Of a stretch of 64,000 bases of DNA, positions 49,455 through 58,644 are shown one piece after another. Each line of letters begins with the position of its first letter. Position 1 is the first letter of the stretch. This DNA is from Kribbella capetownensis (GTDB lineage Bacteria; Actinomycetota; Actinomycetes; Propionibacteriales; Kribbellaceae), in contig NZ_SJKD01000002.1 of assembly GCF_004331485.1 (NCBI RefSeq), positions 62,001 through 126,000 of the forward strand, in the 5' to 3' direction. The translations under genes and the position numbers were made by a program. The notes beneath the pieces are model-generated. The model made no database searches and was not told the origin of the DNA. It worked only from the letters and a program-made list of their open reading frames with translations.

Positions 49455-50009
49455 CTAGCTGCGCCGGTACCGGAGGTAGACGACTTGCGAGAAGGTCCGC
49501 GTGTTGATGAGCTCAAGGTCGAGCCTCTTCGGCAGTGATGGGAAGTACGGCGTACCGCCTCCGAGCACGACGGGATTCACGAACAGCCGGTACTCATCGA
49601 TGAGGTCCTTTTCGGCAAGGGATGCGGCGAGCCTGGCACCGCCTACGGACACGATGCCGGCGCCGGGTTGACTCTTCAACTCGGCCACCTCGTCGGCGAC
49701 ATCGCTTCGTGCCAGGCGGGCGTTGCCTTCGACCGTGGTCAGGGTGGTTGAGAAGACCACTTTCGGGATGGCCTTCCAGATGCGGGCGAATTCGAGTTCC
49801 CGTGGGTCGGTGTGGGTCTGTTCGGCCGTCTCCCAGCCCAGCATGTCCTCGTAGAGCCCTCGCCCGCACAGGTGCCCGGTGAGCTCTCGAGTCTGGTCGT
49901 TGTGAAAGCCCAGTAGCTCCTCGTCAGGCGCGGCCCAGTCGATGGCGCCGTCCGGTCCAGCGATGTGACCGTCCAGGGACACGGACATGGAGTAGATCAA
50001 CGTTCGCAT
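49455..50009 (-). CDS. Dihydrofolate reductase-like (RibD C-terminal) family protein
   Basis: The protein has 184 residues from ATG 50009. Family marks are MRTLIYSMSVSLDGHIAGPD at the N-terminus, HLCGRGLYEDMLGWE, KVVFSTTL, a glycine-rich NADPH-binding IVSVGGARLAASLAEKDLID, and VNPVVLGGGTPYFPS. Members reduce pteridine- or riboflavin-precursor-like substrates with NADPH; specificity is unknown. It diverges from an AraC regulator with about 75 bases between, so the regulator may control it. Confidence 0.83.
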   Translation of the reverse strand: MRTLIYSMSVSLDGHIAGPDGAIDWAAPDEELLGFHNDQTRELTGHLCGRGLYEDMLGWETAEQTHTDPRELEFARIWKAIPKVVFSTTLTTVEGNARLARSDVADEVAELKSQPGAGIVSVGGARLAASLAEKDLIDEYRLFVNPVVLGGGTPYFPSLPKRLDLELINTRTFSQVVYLRYRRS

Positions 50010-50085
50010 CGGATTCCTTACTCGCGGCGAGGGGCACGTTCTGCGCGTGGTCTGCGCTCGAAACAGACTGTATGGTGCCGGAGGT

Positions 50086-50931
50086 ATGACCGTCTCTGCC
50101 GATTCGGCCAAAGATCGGGTCCGAGCGGCCACCACCGGATTGGTCGAGCTGCGGGAAAATGGTCGGTGGGTGGGCGGCAGCCACCTGTACGACGGTGGTG
50201 AGCAGCTAATCACCGGCTGGCACTTTCACGACGTGCACGAGATCGAATACGCCTGCCGTGGGGTGGTGGAGGTCGAGACGGAAGCCGGTCATTACCTGCT
50301 GCCGCCCCACCAAGCGGCATGGATCCCGGCCGGCCTGCATCATCGGACGACGTTGAACGCTGGTGCGCAGATCCTCGCGGTGCTCTTCGAGCCAAACCTC
50401 GTTCCAAGGGCCGGAGACCGGGTTCGAATCATTGCCGTGTCCACACTGCTTCGCGAGATGATGCTCCACTCGGCGCGATGGCCGATCTCGCGTGCCGAGT
50501 CCGGAGTGGAAGCAAACTCGTTCTTCCAGACCCTCGGGTATCTGGTTGCGGAAGCGCTGGACGACGAGATGCCGTTGAACCTGCCAGTCTCGACCGACCC
50601 GCTTGTCATCGCGGCCACGGACTACACCCGTGATCACCTCGACCAGGTGGCAATCAGTGACGTGACACGCGCGGTCGGGGTCTCCGAACGAACACTGCGC
50701 CGTATCTTCAGCACCCACTTGTCCATGTCATGGCGAAGCTACCTACTACGTGCTCGTGTTCTTCGTGCGATGGGCCTGCTGGCCCAGCCGCACTGTTCCA
50801 TCCTTGACGTCGCGATCGCCGTGGGTTTCGACGATGTCGGGGCGTTCGCTCGATCCTTCGCCAGGCACTGCGGGGAGACCCCCTCTGCCTACAAACGCCG
50901 AATAATCAAGCGAGGTCAAAAGCTCCGCTAA
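50086..50931 (+). CDS. AraC-family transcriptional regulator with cupin sensor
   Basis: From ATG 50086 the protein has 281 residues. An N-terminal cupin contains WHFHDVHEIEYACRGVVEVE and LPPHQAAWIPAGLHHRT, as in the YdeC/YqhC-like AraC group. The C-terminal double helix-turn-helix is clear: AISDVTRAVGVSERTLRRIF and SILDVAIAVGFDDVGAFARS, ending GETPSAYKRR. The ggagg right before the ATG is too close to be optimal, so GTG 50047 may be the start. Target may be the divergent reductase. Confidence 0.85.
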   Translation: MTVSADSAKDRVRAATTGLVELRENGRWVGGSHLYDGGEQLITGWHFHDVHEIEYACRGVVEVETEAGHYLLPPHQAAWIPAGLHHRTTLNAGAQILAVLFEPNLVPRAGDRVRIIAVSTLLREMMLHSARWPISRAESGVEANSFFQTLGYLVAEALDDEMPLNLPVSTDPLVIAATDYTRDHLDQVAISDVTRAVGVSERTLRRIFSTHLSMSWRSYLLRARVLRAMGLLAQPHCSILDVAIAVGFDDVGAFARSFARHCGETPSAYKRRIIKRGQKLR

Positions 50932-51150
50932 CTGCGAACTGCACGAGAGACGCAGCGAGATGAACCGCAGTCCGCGCCTCCTCCGGCGTCTCAGCGCGGG
51001 TCGGGCCCGGGCCGCCGTGCCGTGACGTCTGACCGTCCCACAACATCCGCATCATGTGTAGGACCGTTGCCACGCCGCCAGCCTTGCCGTCGGCAATGGC
51101 GAATTTCCACTTCGCAGGCTTGTTTGCAATGTCGGCGATCATGGTTCCAA
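50919..51150 (-). pseudogene. C-terminal remnant of an unknown gene beside the integrase
   Basis: The minus strand reads ADIANKPAKWKFAIADGKAG then RHGGPGPTRAETPEEARTAV and HLAASLVQFAVSGAFDLA. The last part resembles the C-terminus of abortive-infection-like or similar accessory proteins (basic loop, then an alanine-rich helix). Nothing precedes it but the truncated integrase. It is probably the end of an element-borne gene. Confidence 0.4.
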
Positions 51151-51954
51151 GGGTCTGCTTGGTGTTTGAGGGGAGACCCTCACAGCCATCGCAGCTTCGG
51201 TTGCCTTGATTGCTTCGAGATTGACCTCCGACCAAACACTGGCGAGGGCTTCGCCGATGCGTACGCCGGTGCCGAGCATGAAGGTGACCAGGTCGGGGAG
51301 GTCGGGGAGGTCGGCCTGGACGGCGCGGTCATCGGTGGCCAGGCTCTTGCGGAGGAGGGTGACCTCCTCGCCGGTGAGGGCGCGTGGTGGGTTCCTGGGT
51401 TTGGCTTCGATGGCGTCGACTTCGCGGACAGGATTGACGGAGGTGGCGCCGTAGCGGACGGCGAGTTTCATGGCGCCGGAGATGATGGCGCGGCAGGTCT
51501 TGGCGGTGGGGGCGCCAGAGGTGTCCTTGATCTTGGACAGCACGGTGTCGATGCGTGGGCTGGTGGCTTCGCCGATGCGGAGTTCGCCGAAGGCGGGGCG
51601 GATGTGGTTCTTGAGGGCGCGCCGGTAGGTGTCCAGGGAGGTGGGCGAGCGTTTCCCGTCCGCGACCATGCCTTCGAATCTCTTCTCCCAGAGGTCGAGG
51701 AGGTGGCTGATCTTGTGCATCGCCGAGAGGGCGCCGGACTGGTTGGTCCTAGTGCGGTCCTGGAGCTTCTGCTTCAAGGCGGTCTCGGCACCAGTCTTGC
51801 TGCGGCCGACGGCGGTCACTGGGCGAACGTGACCGTCGTGATCGCGGAACCTGGCCTTCGCCAGATAGGTGCCGGGCCTACCCCTGGCGTCGGTCCTCTC
51901 GACGCGAGTCGAGATGCTTCCCCACGTTCCGATGGGCAGCGGTGGCCTCGACAT
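51139..51954 (-). pseudogene. Tyrosine recombinase (integrase), truncated in the catalytic domain
   Basis: The 271-residue frame has an N-terminal AP2-like arm-binding region (GTYLAKARFRDHDGHVRPVT), a SAM-like core-binding domain (RSPTSLDTYRRALKNHIRP) and the start of the catalytic domain: LTGEEVTLLRKSL and MLGTGVRIGEALASVW, with the first catalytic Arg. It then ends (MAVRVSPQTPSRPLEP) without the HxxR box and tyrosine. It points away from the tRNA-Lys gene 245 bases upstream, the typical place of an integrase at a tRNA attachment site. Confidence 0.7.
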
Positions 51955-52164
51955 ATCAAGCCTCCAACCTGTCTGACGGTTGGACGCTCAACGCTTGCCA
52001 AAGCGCGAATCCGCGGATCCGGCAACGACGCGAACTGATGTGATGTGACGCACAGTCACGATGAGATGAAAGCATGGGAGGTGACCTGGTCGACCAGCCG
52101 GAGTCACACGATGGCGGCTCAGGACGGCAAAGTGGTCAGTTTGTGGTTTGTTCCGGACACCACG

Positions 52165-52194
52165 AAGCCCAGGGCACCGTGGTGGCCTGGGCTT
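52165..52194. terminator. Hairpin next to tRNA-Lys
   Basis: A stem of AAGCCCAGG with CCTGGGCTT and inner CACC/GGTG pairing, followed on the plus strand by TT. It lies four bases past the tRNA 3' end and could terminate the tRNA transcript or a rightward transcript. Confidence 0.55.
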
Positions 52195-52197
52195 TTG

Positions 52198-52270
<73 letters not shown>

Positions 52271-52329
52271 TTGTGGTGCTTTGGAACGATGAGGATCGTA
52301 GCAGGGCGGCGGGGGAGATGCGAAATCGG

Positions 52330-53877
52330 TTAGCGGGTGAGGATGGTCATGGCGGCGTTGTGGCCGCCGAGGCCGGAGACGGCGCCGCCTCGGCGGGCGC
52401 CGGAGCCGCAGAGGAGGAGATTGGCGACGTCGGTTTCGGTGCCCCAGCGACCGGTGTCGGCGTCGTCGGTGGCCCAGGGCCACTGGAGGTCGCCGTGGAA
52501 GATGTGGCCGCCCGGCATGCCGACGGATTCCTCGATGTCGTACGGCGTCTTGGCCTCGATGCACAGGTTGCCGTCGATATCGCGGGCGATGCAGTCCTCG
52601 AGCGGCTCGGCCAGGTAGGAGTCCAGGCCGGCCAGCACGCGGCGAGCCGCCTCGGCCCGGGCCACATCGTTGTCGGAGGCAAACAATCGGGCCGGGAAGT
52701 GGACGCCGAACACGGTCAGCGTGTGGTGGCCGGAGGCAACCAGTTCCGGTGAGAGGATCGACGGGTCGGTGAGCGAGTGGCAGTACACCTCGGACGGCGG
52801 CGTCGACGGCAGCGCACCAGAAGCAGCCGTTTGATAGGCGGACTCCAACTGGCTGTAGTCCTCGTCGATGTGGAACGTCCCGGCGAACGCCCGCGCCGGA
52901 TCGTCACCCGACTTCAACGCCGGCAGCCGCGACAGCAGCAGATTGATCTTGAGTTGCGATCCCTCCGGTCGATCACCGGTAGGACGACCACGCAGCGCAT
53001 CCAAAGTGGCCGGAGCGACGTTCGACAGCACGTAGGAGCAGTCGACCGACCGCTCGCCGTCCCCGCCTAGCCAGGTGACAGACCCGCGTACGCCGTCTGC
53101 CTCGACGGACGTCACCGACGCGTTGGTCACCAGCGACGCACCAGCCCGCCGAGCAGCAGCGGCCAGAGCGTCCGTCACCACGCCCATGCCGCCGACCGGC
53201 ACCCGCCACTCGCCAGTGCCGTTGCCGATCAGGTGGTAGAGGAAGCACCGGTTCTGGATCAGCGACTCGTCGTGCAACCCGGCGAATGTCCCGATCACCG
53301 AGTCCGTCGCTACCACGCCGCGTACGGTGTCGTCCGCGAACCGCCGCTCCACGGACTCACCGAACGGCCGCTCGACCAACTCGTCCCACAGCGCGGCGTC
53401 GACTCGGGAGCGCATCTCGGCCGCCCACTGCAACGGCTCAAGCAGAGTGGGCGCGATGGCGGCGGCCAGTGAGCCCACTGAGCCGTAGAAGGATGTCCAG
53501 GCGTCGTACTCGGAGTCGCTCCCGGTCAGGGCAGCGAACGAGGCGCGAGTCGCCGGACCCTCCGGTCGCTCGACGAGGAGACCGAGGTCGCGGCCGGAGC
53601 GGCGTACCGGGGTGTACGACGCGACCGCGCGGGACCGGAGGTCCAGACCGAGGCCCAGGTCGGCGACGACCTTGTCGGGCAGCAGGCTGACCAGGTACGA
53701 GTACCGCGACAGCTTGGCGTCGACGCCGGGGAACACCTGCTGGCTGACCGCGGCGCCGCCGGTGTGCGGCTGCTGCTCGAGGATCAGCGTGGTCAGGCCG
53801 GCCTGCGCCAGGTAGGTGGCGGCGACGAGGCCGTTGTGCCCGCCACCGACGATCACGACGTCGTAGAAGTCCATCAT
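52330..53877 (-). CDS. Phytoene-dehydrogenase-like FAD oxidoreductase
   Basis: The protein has 515 residues from ATG 53877 (a second ATG is at 53874). The FAD-binding fold begins YDVVIVGGGHNGLVAATYLA (about residues 5-24), then LEQQPHTGGAAVSQ, and the C-terminal FAD loop reads LLLCGSGARRGGAVSGLGGH. This matches the CrtI/PYROXD2-like group found with central-metabolism oxidoreductases, not a full carotenoid cluster. Its start overlaps the end of tenA (ATGA), an unusual coupling. The substrate is unknown. Confidence 0.83.
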   Translation of the reverse strand: MMDFYDVVIVGGGHNGLVAATYLAQAGLTTLILEQQPHTGGAAVSQQVFPGVDAKLSRYSYLVSLLPDKVVADLGLGLDLRSRAVASYTPVRRSGRDLGLLVERPEGPATRASFAALTGSDSEYDAWTSFYGSVGSLAAAIAPTLLEPLQWAAEMRSRVDAALWDELVERPFGESVERRFADDTVRGVVATDSVIGTFAGLHDESLIQNRCFLYHLIGNGTGEWRVPVGGMGVVTDALAAAARRAGASLVTNASVTSVEADGVRGSVTWLGGDGERSVDCSYVLSNVAPATLDALRGRPTGDRPEGSQLKINLLLSRLPALKSGDDPARAFAGTFHIDEDYSQLESAYQTAASGALPSTPPSEVYCHSLTDPSILSPELVASGHHTLTVFGVHFPARLFASDNDVARAEAARRVLAGLDSYLAEPLEDCIARDIDGNLCIEAKTPYDIEESVGMPGGHIFHGDLQWPWATDDADTGRWGTETDVANLLLCGSGARRGGAVSGLGGHNAAMTILTR

Positions 53878-54536
53878 CCGACCGGCCAATCGAGCTTGTG
53901 GTACGCGGCGTCCCAGAACATCCATTCGTAGCGGCAGGTTGTGGCGAAGTGCTGATGACATCGTTCCCGCTCGGAGGCACTGACGTCCAGCCCATCGGTC
54001 ACAGCCAGCACCGACTCGACAACAGCGTCGAACTCGTCCGAGCCGTAGGTCTCGATCCACTGCCGGTACAGCGGGTCCGGCGACGACCGCTTCAGCAGTT
54101 CGCGGCCGACGTCGCGGTAGATCCAGTAGCAGGGCAGTACGGCGGCCACGGCCTCGGCGTACGTCCCCGTCGCGCACACCGCGGTCAGATAAGACATGTA
54201 CGCCGTTGTCGTCGGCCCGGACCCCGCTGCGTCGACATCAGCCGCGGAGATGCCCAGCGAGCCGAGCAGAGAGGTGTGCAGCGACCGCTCGACGGCGATC
54301 GCGTTGGCGGCGTGCAGCGCGAACATGCTGACCGCGTCCTCATCCAACGCGCGGCCGGCGACCAGGCTGAGTGCGCGTGAGTAGGCGCGCAAGTAGTGAC
54401 TGTCCTGGACGATGAAGTAACGGAACGCGTCGTGGTCCAGCGTCCCGTCGGTCAGCCCGGTGATGAACCGATGACGGACGATCTCGTCGTACACGGAAGC
54501 GCCACCGCGGTCCCACAGCTCGCCGGAAAACGTCAT
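53874..54536 (-). CDS. tenA: TenA-family thiaminase II (thiamine salvage)
   Basis: The protein has 220 residues; ATG 54536 has a good ribosome site (gagggagttggg). TenA features are visible: FRYFIVQDSHYLRAYSRALS near the N-terminus, the catalytic Cys in AVLPCYWIYRDVG (about C137), and YEWMFWDAAY near the end with the conserved Glu. It hydrolyses aminopyrimidine breakdown products of thiamine for reuse. Overlap with the FAD oxidoreductase suggests an extra, unknown link. An upstream ATG at 54608 lacks a ribosome site. Confidence 0.85.
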   Translation of the reverse strand: MTFSGELWDRGGASVYDEIVRHRFITGLTDGTLDHDAFRYFIVQDSHYLRAYSRALSLVAGRALDEDAVSMFALHAANAIAVERSLHTSLLGSLGISAADVDAAGSGPTTTAYMSYLTAVCATGTYAEAVAAVLPCYWIYRDVGRELLKRSSPDPLYRQWIETYGSDEFDAVVESVLAVTDGLDVSASERERCHQHFATTCRYEWMFWDAAYHKLDWPVG

Positions 54537-54630
54537 CCCAACTCCCTCGCCGTCGACTGGCACCGACCTTATCCACAGCACGCGATTCGGACACGAGACG
54601 TAGGTCACTCGACGGCTCTACCCTGACGCC

Positions 54631-56352
54631 ATGATGATCCAGGGGGAGCGAGTCGAGGCGCCTCCGGATACGCCGTTGCTGCGGCGGATCCGGGCGTCGG
54701 TGATCGGGGACGACCAGGTGATGCCGGGCCCGTACGGTCCGCGCCGGGTCACGTATGCGGACTACACCGCCTCCGGGCGCGCGCTCACGTTCCTGGAGGA
54801 CTTCATCCGCGAGGAGGTGCTGCCGCGGTACGCGAACACCCACACCGAGTCCAGCGGCACCGGTCTGCAGACCACTCGCCTGCGTGAGGACGCCCGCCGG
54901 ATCATCCTCAACAGCGTCGGCGGTGACGACGAGACCGCGGTGATCTTCTGCGGCACGGGCGCGACCGGCGCGATCGACAAGCTGATCGGCATCCTCGGCC
55001 TGCGCATCCCGGCCGAGCTGGACGACACCTATCACCTGACCGATCACATCCCGCGGGACCAGCGGCCGGTCGTCTTCATCGGGCCGTACGAGCACCACTC
55101 CAACGAGCTGCCGTGGCGTGAGTCGATCGCCGACGTGGTCGTGATCAGCCAGGACCACGACGGCCACATCGACATCCCACAGCTCGAACAGAGACTGATC
55201 GAGTACGCCGCCCGCCCGCTCAAGATCGGGTCGTTCTCCGCGGCCAGCAACGTCACCGGCATCGTCAGCAACACGCAGCGGGTCTCGGCCCTGCTCCATC
55301 AGTACGGCGCTCTGTCGTTCTGGGACTGTGCGGCCGCAGCGCCGTACGTGGAGATCGGCATGTACGCCGGCCGCGAGGTCGATCCGCTGTCGTACAAGGA
55401 CGCGATCTTCCTCAGTCCGCACAAGCTGATCGGCGGTCCTGGGACTCCCGGCGTACTGGTCGCCCGGCGCGAACTGCTCCGCAACCGCGTCCCCGATGTA
55501 CCTGGTGGCGGGACGGTGCGGTACGTGAACCAGTTGGAGCATCGCTACATCGAAGACCCCGTGCATCGGGAGGAGGGCGGCACACCGGCGATCATCGGGT
55601 CGATCCGCGCCGGCCTCGCGTTCCAGCTGAAGCAGGCGGTCGGCATCGACGTGATCCGCGCCCACGAGGACTCGTACCTGCGCCGAGCGGTCGAGGCCTG
55701 GAAGAGCGAGCCGAAGATCCAGATCCTCGGCAATCTGGATGCCGAGCGGTTGTCGATCGTTTCGTTTGTGGTGAAGGCACCTTCCGGGCGGTTCCTGCAC
55801 CACAACTTCGTGGTTGCGCTGCTGAACGACCTGTTCGGCATCCAGTCGCGCGGAGGGTGTTCGTGCGCGGGCCCGTACGGCCACACCCTGCTCGGAATCG
55901 ACCTGGTGCAGTCGCATGAGTTCGAAGAAGAGGTCATGCACGGCTGCGAGGGAATCAAGCCGGGCTGGGTCCGGGTGAACTTCAATTACTTCATCTCGGA
56001 GGCCGTCTTCACCTACGTCGTCGAGGCGGTGAAGCTGGTCGCACGGGACGGCTGGCGGCTGCTCGGTGACTACCGCTTCGACCCCACCAACGGGTTGTGG
56101 CGGCACCATCGCGGCGCGGTCGAGCCACCGCTGCGGTTGTCCGAGGTCGGGTACGACGCCGACGGGACATTGCGCTACCCGCGCCACGACCACACGGCGC
56201 CGGAGTCGGCCCTGCAGGTCTACCTCGCCGAGGCGCGCGACCTGCTGTCCACCTGCCAGGAGGAGAGCATCCATCATGAGGGCACGGTGAACTCCGAGTT
56301 CGACCACTTGAGGTGGTTCGACCTTCCGTCCAGGTGTTTGAGCCACGACTGA
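54631..56352 (+). CDS. Class V aminotransferase / cysteine desulfurase-like protein
   Basis: The protein has 573 residues, long for the family. The PLP site is clear: YTASGRALTFLEDFI as the substrate loop start, TGATGAIDKLIGILG, EHHSNELPWR, SNVTGIVSNTQRVSALLHQY, SFWDCAAAAPYV and the Schiff-base Lys in FLSPHKLIGGPGTPGVL. RGGCSCAGPYGH resembles the SufS/IscS cysteine region. The C-terminal 130 residues (from about 440) extend beyond SufS. It probably splits or transfers a sulfur or amino compound; no Fe-S assembly genes are adjacent, so the role is open. Confidence 0.83.
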   Translation: MMIQGERVEAPPDTPLLRRIRASVIGDDQVMPGPYGPRRVTYADYTASGRALTFLEDFIREEVLPRYANTHTESSGTGLQTTRLREDARRIILNSVGGDDETAVIFCGTGATGAIDKLIGILGLRIPAELDDTYHLTDHIPRDQRPVVFIGPYEHHSNELPWRESIADVVVISQDHDGHIDIPQLEQRLIEYAARPLKIGSFSAASNVTGIVSNTQRVSALLHQYGALSFWDCAAAAPYVEIGMYAGREVDPLSYKDAIFLSPHKLIGGPGTPGVLVARRELLRNRVPDVPGGGTVRYVNQLEHRYIEDPVHREEGGTPAIIGSIRAGLAFQLKQAVGIDVIRAHEDSYLRRAVEAWKSEPKIQILGNLDAERLSIVSFVVKAPSGRFLHHNFVVALLNDLFGIQSRGGCSCAGPYGHTLLGIDLVQSHEFEEEVMHGCEGIKPGWVRVNFNYFISEAVFTYVVEAVKLVARDGWRLLGDYRFDPTNGLWRHHRGAVEPPLRLSEVGYDADGTLRYPRHDHTAPESALQVYLAEARDLLSTCQEESIHHEGTVNSEFDHLRWFDLPSRCLSHD

Positions 56353-56382
56353 GTACCTGGTGAAGCGGCTGACGCCGGGCGG

Positions 56383-57478
56383 CTAGTTCGCGGCTTCCAG
56401 GATTGCCGCGATCTCGTCGTACCCGCGGCTGCGCGCGTGCTGGAGTGGCGTGACGCCGTCGCCGTCGGGCAGCGACGGGTCGGCGCCGGCGGCGAGGAGG
56501 ATGCGGACGATCTCCTGCCACGGCTCGGTGCCCTTGCCGAGGATCACGGCCTCCAGCAAAGCGGTCCAGCCGAGGTCGTTGACGTGGTTCACGTCGATCG
56601 TGGTCTGTACGACGCGGCGGACGTAGTCGACATGGCCGCGTTCGCCGGCCGGGATCACCGAGATGCCGCCGAAGCGGTTGCGGAGCTTGAGGTCCGGGTT
56701 CGCCGGGAGCAGAGTCTCGAGCATCGCCACGCTGCCGGTGACTCCCGTGACGGGACTCCAGCGGTGCGCCCGCTGCCAGCGCCGCGGCGGTCTTGTTCGC
56801 GTCGCCTGCCGTGGCTGCGGCAAGCAGGGCGGAGGCTGCGGAAGCCGGGCGCTCGGTCGTGAGTACGGCGGTCACGGCGGTCTGACCTAGCTTCTGCGCA
56901 TCTTGTACTGGGGTGGTTCCGTCACGCTCGGCCGGGCGGTCTCGGTCGGCGCCCGCGGCGATGAGCAGGCGGACGGTGTCGACGTACTGCTGGGTGCCCT
57001 TGCCGAGGAGCACTGCCTCGTGCAGAGCTGTCCAGCCGAGGCGGTTGACGTGGTCGACGGCTACGCCGGCGCGGAGCAGGCGGGCGACCACGGCGGCGTG
57101 ACCGCGTTCGGCTGCGCGGATCAGTGCTGTGCCGCGGTAGCTGTCGAGGCTGCGGACGTCGGCGCCGTGCTGGAGGGTGAGGTCGAGGAGGTCGAGGTAG
57201 CCCTCGCTCGCCGCGATCAGGAAGGCGCTCTGGACGGTGTCGTCGACCGCGTTGACGTCGGCGCCCGCGGTGATCAGACGGCGGGCCTGGGCGACGTCGT
57301 TCTCCCGGGCGGCGGCGATGAGTTGGGTGTCGAGAGTGTCGTCGGTCGGCACGAGCGAAGTCCTCGGAGTGGTCGGAGTGGGCTGAGCGGTCGGAGTTGG
57401 GGCTGAGGCGGCTGTGCAGCCGGTGGCCGCCGTCACCAGGATGACGGCAGCCACGGCGATCGGGCGACGGCGGGTCAT
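56383..57478 (-). pseudogene. Ankyrin-repeat lipoprotein gene with an internal frameshift
   Basis: From ATG 57478 the frame starts with a lipobox (VTAATGC) and a Thr/Pro linker, then ankyrin repeats: ARRLITAGADVNAVDDTVQS, LTLQHGADVRSLDSYRGTAL, LLRAGVAVDHVNRLGWTALH and LLIAAGADRDRPAERDGTTP. Near 56745 the reading switches frame; the second half (VAMLETLLPANPDLKLRNRF, VNHVNDLGWTALLEAVILGK, LLAAGADPSLPDGDGVTPLQ) continues to a stop at 56383. One indel or a small deletion is enough. A sequencing error cannot be excluded. Start overlaps the end of a lost upstream gene. Confidence 0.65.
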
Positions 57479-57545
57479 CGGCGCGGCGGGGTCAGGGCAA
57501 CCACCTGGTACGGCGGGAGCCCGACCGGCTCGTCGAACTTGCGGG
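57475..57545 (-). pseudogene. Final codons of a lost gene upstream of the ankyrin gene
   Basis: The minus strand reads KFDEPVGLPPYQVVALTPPR with a TGA that overlaps the ankyrin gene ATG. It looks like a natural, coupled gene end. Beyond about 57545 the sequence belongs to a kinase fragment on the plus strand, so the rest of this gene is deleted. Confidence 0.5.
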
Positions 57546-58039
57546 CGACGGCGGCGACTGCGCGCGACGGGTTGGACGAGGTACGCCGAGTGGTCCAGGA
57601 TCTGGCGCCCGCGGAGTTGGCGAGCGGTCCGGGGGAGCCGGCGCTGCCGGATGCACTGCGGCAGACCTGCGAGCGGCTCGCCGTGCACGCGAGTGTGGAG
57701 GTCCGCGTCCAGGTGCACGGGACGGCGGTGCCGCTTGGCGCCGAGATCGAGACCGCGTTGCTACGGACTGCGCGCGGTGCACTGGCTAATGTGCTGGAGC
57801 ATGCAGCTGCGAGCACAGCCGTGGTGACGCTGACCAATCAGCCGGACGCCGTCGTACTCGACGTCCGCGACGACGGCCGTGGACTGCCGGACCGCACTGC
57901 CAGCACAGATCCGGATCGTGGACGAGGTCTGACCGGCATCCGCGCCCGCCTGCGCGAGCTGGGCGGGACTCTGGTGCTGGAGAGCGAGCCAGGTGAGGGT
58001 ACGGCGCTCGCAGCGTCCGTCCCGCTGGTGCGCTCATGA
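57540..58039 (+). pseudogene. NarL-type sensor histidine kinase, 5'-truncated
   Basis: The frame gives TARDGLDEVRRVVQDLAPAE, the region right after the HisKA_3 phosphoacceptor helix, then an HATPase domain: LLRTARGALANVLEHA (N box), LDVRDDGRGLPD (G1) and GLTGIRARLRELGG (G2). Membrane helices and the phosphorylatable histidine are missing. Its end overlaps the response regulator start (ATGA). The truncation point touches the end of another truncated gene on the opposite strand. Confidence 0.72.
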
Positions 58040-58635
58040 TCCGGGTTGCGCTGGTCGACGACCATCCGGTGGTCCGGGCGGGGATGCGGGCACTCGTCGA
58101 GGGGCAGGAGGACCTGTCCGTGGTCGGTGAGGCGTCCGACGCGCACAGTGCCGAGCAGTTGGTCGCCGCGGTCCGGCCGGACGTCGTACTGATGGATCTC
58201 AATCTGGGCTCCGGCCCTGGCGGTGCTGAGGTGACTGCGCGGCTGCGGGCACTGCCGGAACCGCCGCAGGTCCTGGTGCTCACGACGTACGACACCGAGG
58301 CCGACATCATGAGCGCGATCTCCGGCTACCTCCTGAAGGACGCACCGCCCGACGATCTGTTCCGCGCCATTCGTGGCACTGCCCGCGGCGAGGTCATCCT
58401 GGCGCCCGCGATCGCGGCCCGGCTGGTGAAGCGCTCCGGACCGACGCTCACCGAACGCGAGGTCGAGATCCTCGGTCTCCTCGCGACCGGCCGGTCGAAC
58501 CGCGAGCTGGCCCGGCAGTTGTTCGTCAGTGAGGCCACGGTCAAGTCCCACCTGTCGCACATCTACACCAAGCTCGAAGTCGACACCCGCGCCGCCGGCG
58601 CCATCGTGCAACGCATCATTCGACCACCGTCCTGA
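58036..58635 (+). CDS. NarL/FixJ-family response regulator with small internal deletion
   Basis: The protein has 199 residues with VALVDDHPVVRAGMRALVEG, phosphoacceptor in VVLMDLNLGSG (Asp about 55), and a C-terminal LuxR helix-turn-helix (LTEREVEILGLLATGRSNRE, LFVSEATVKSHLSHIYTKL). Before GYLLKDA the family has a helix plus about four residues (xAxEAGAxGYLLKDA); here MSAISGYLLKDA lacks that EAGA. The loop normally packs near the phosphorylation site, so signalling may be altered. Its kinase partner upstream is truncated. Confidence 0.8.
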   Translation: MIRVALVDDHPVVRAGMRALVEGQEDLSVVGEASDAHSAEQLVAAVRPDVVLMDLNLGSGPGGAEVTARLRALPEPPQVLVLTTYDTEADIMSAISGYLLKDAPPDDLFRAIRGTARGEVILAPAIAARLVKRSGPTLTEREVEILGLLATGRSNRELARQLFVSEATVKSHLSHIYTKLEVDTRAAGAIVQRIIRPPS

Positions 58636-58644
58636 GGAAACCGC

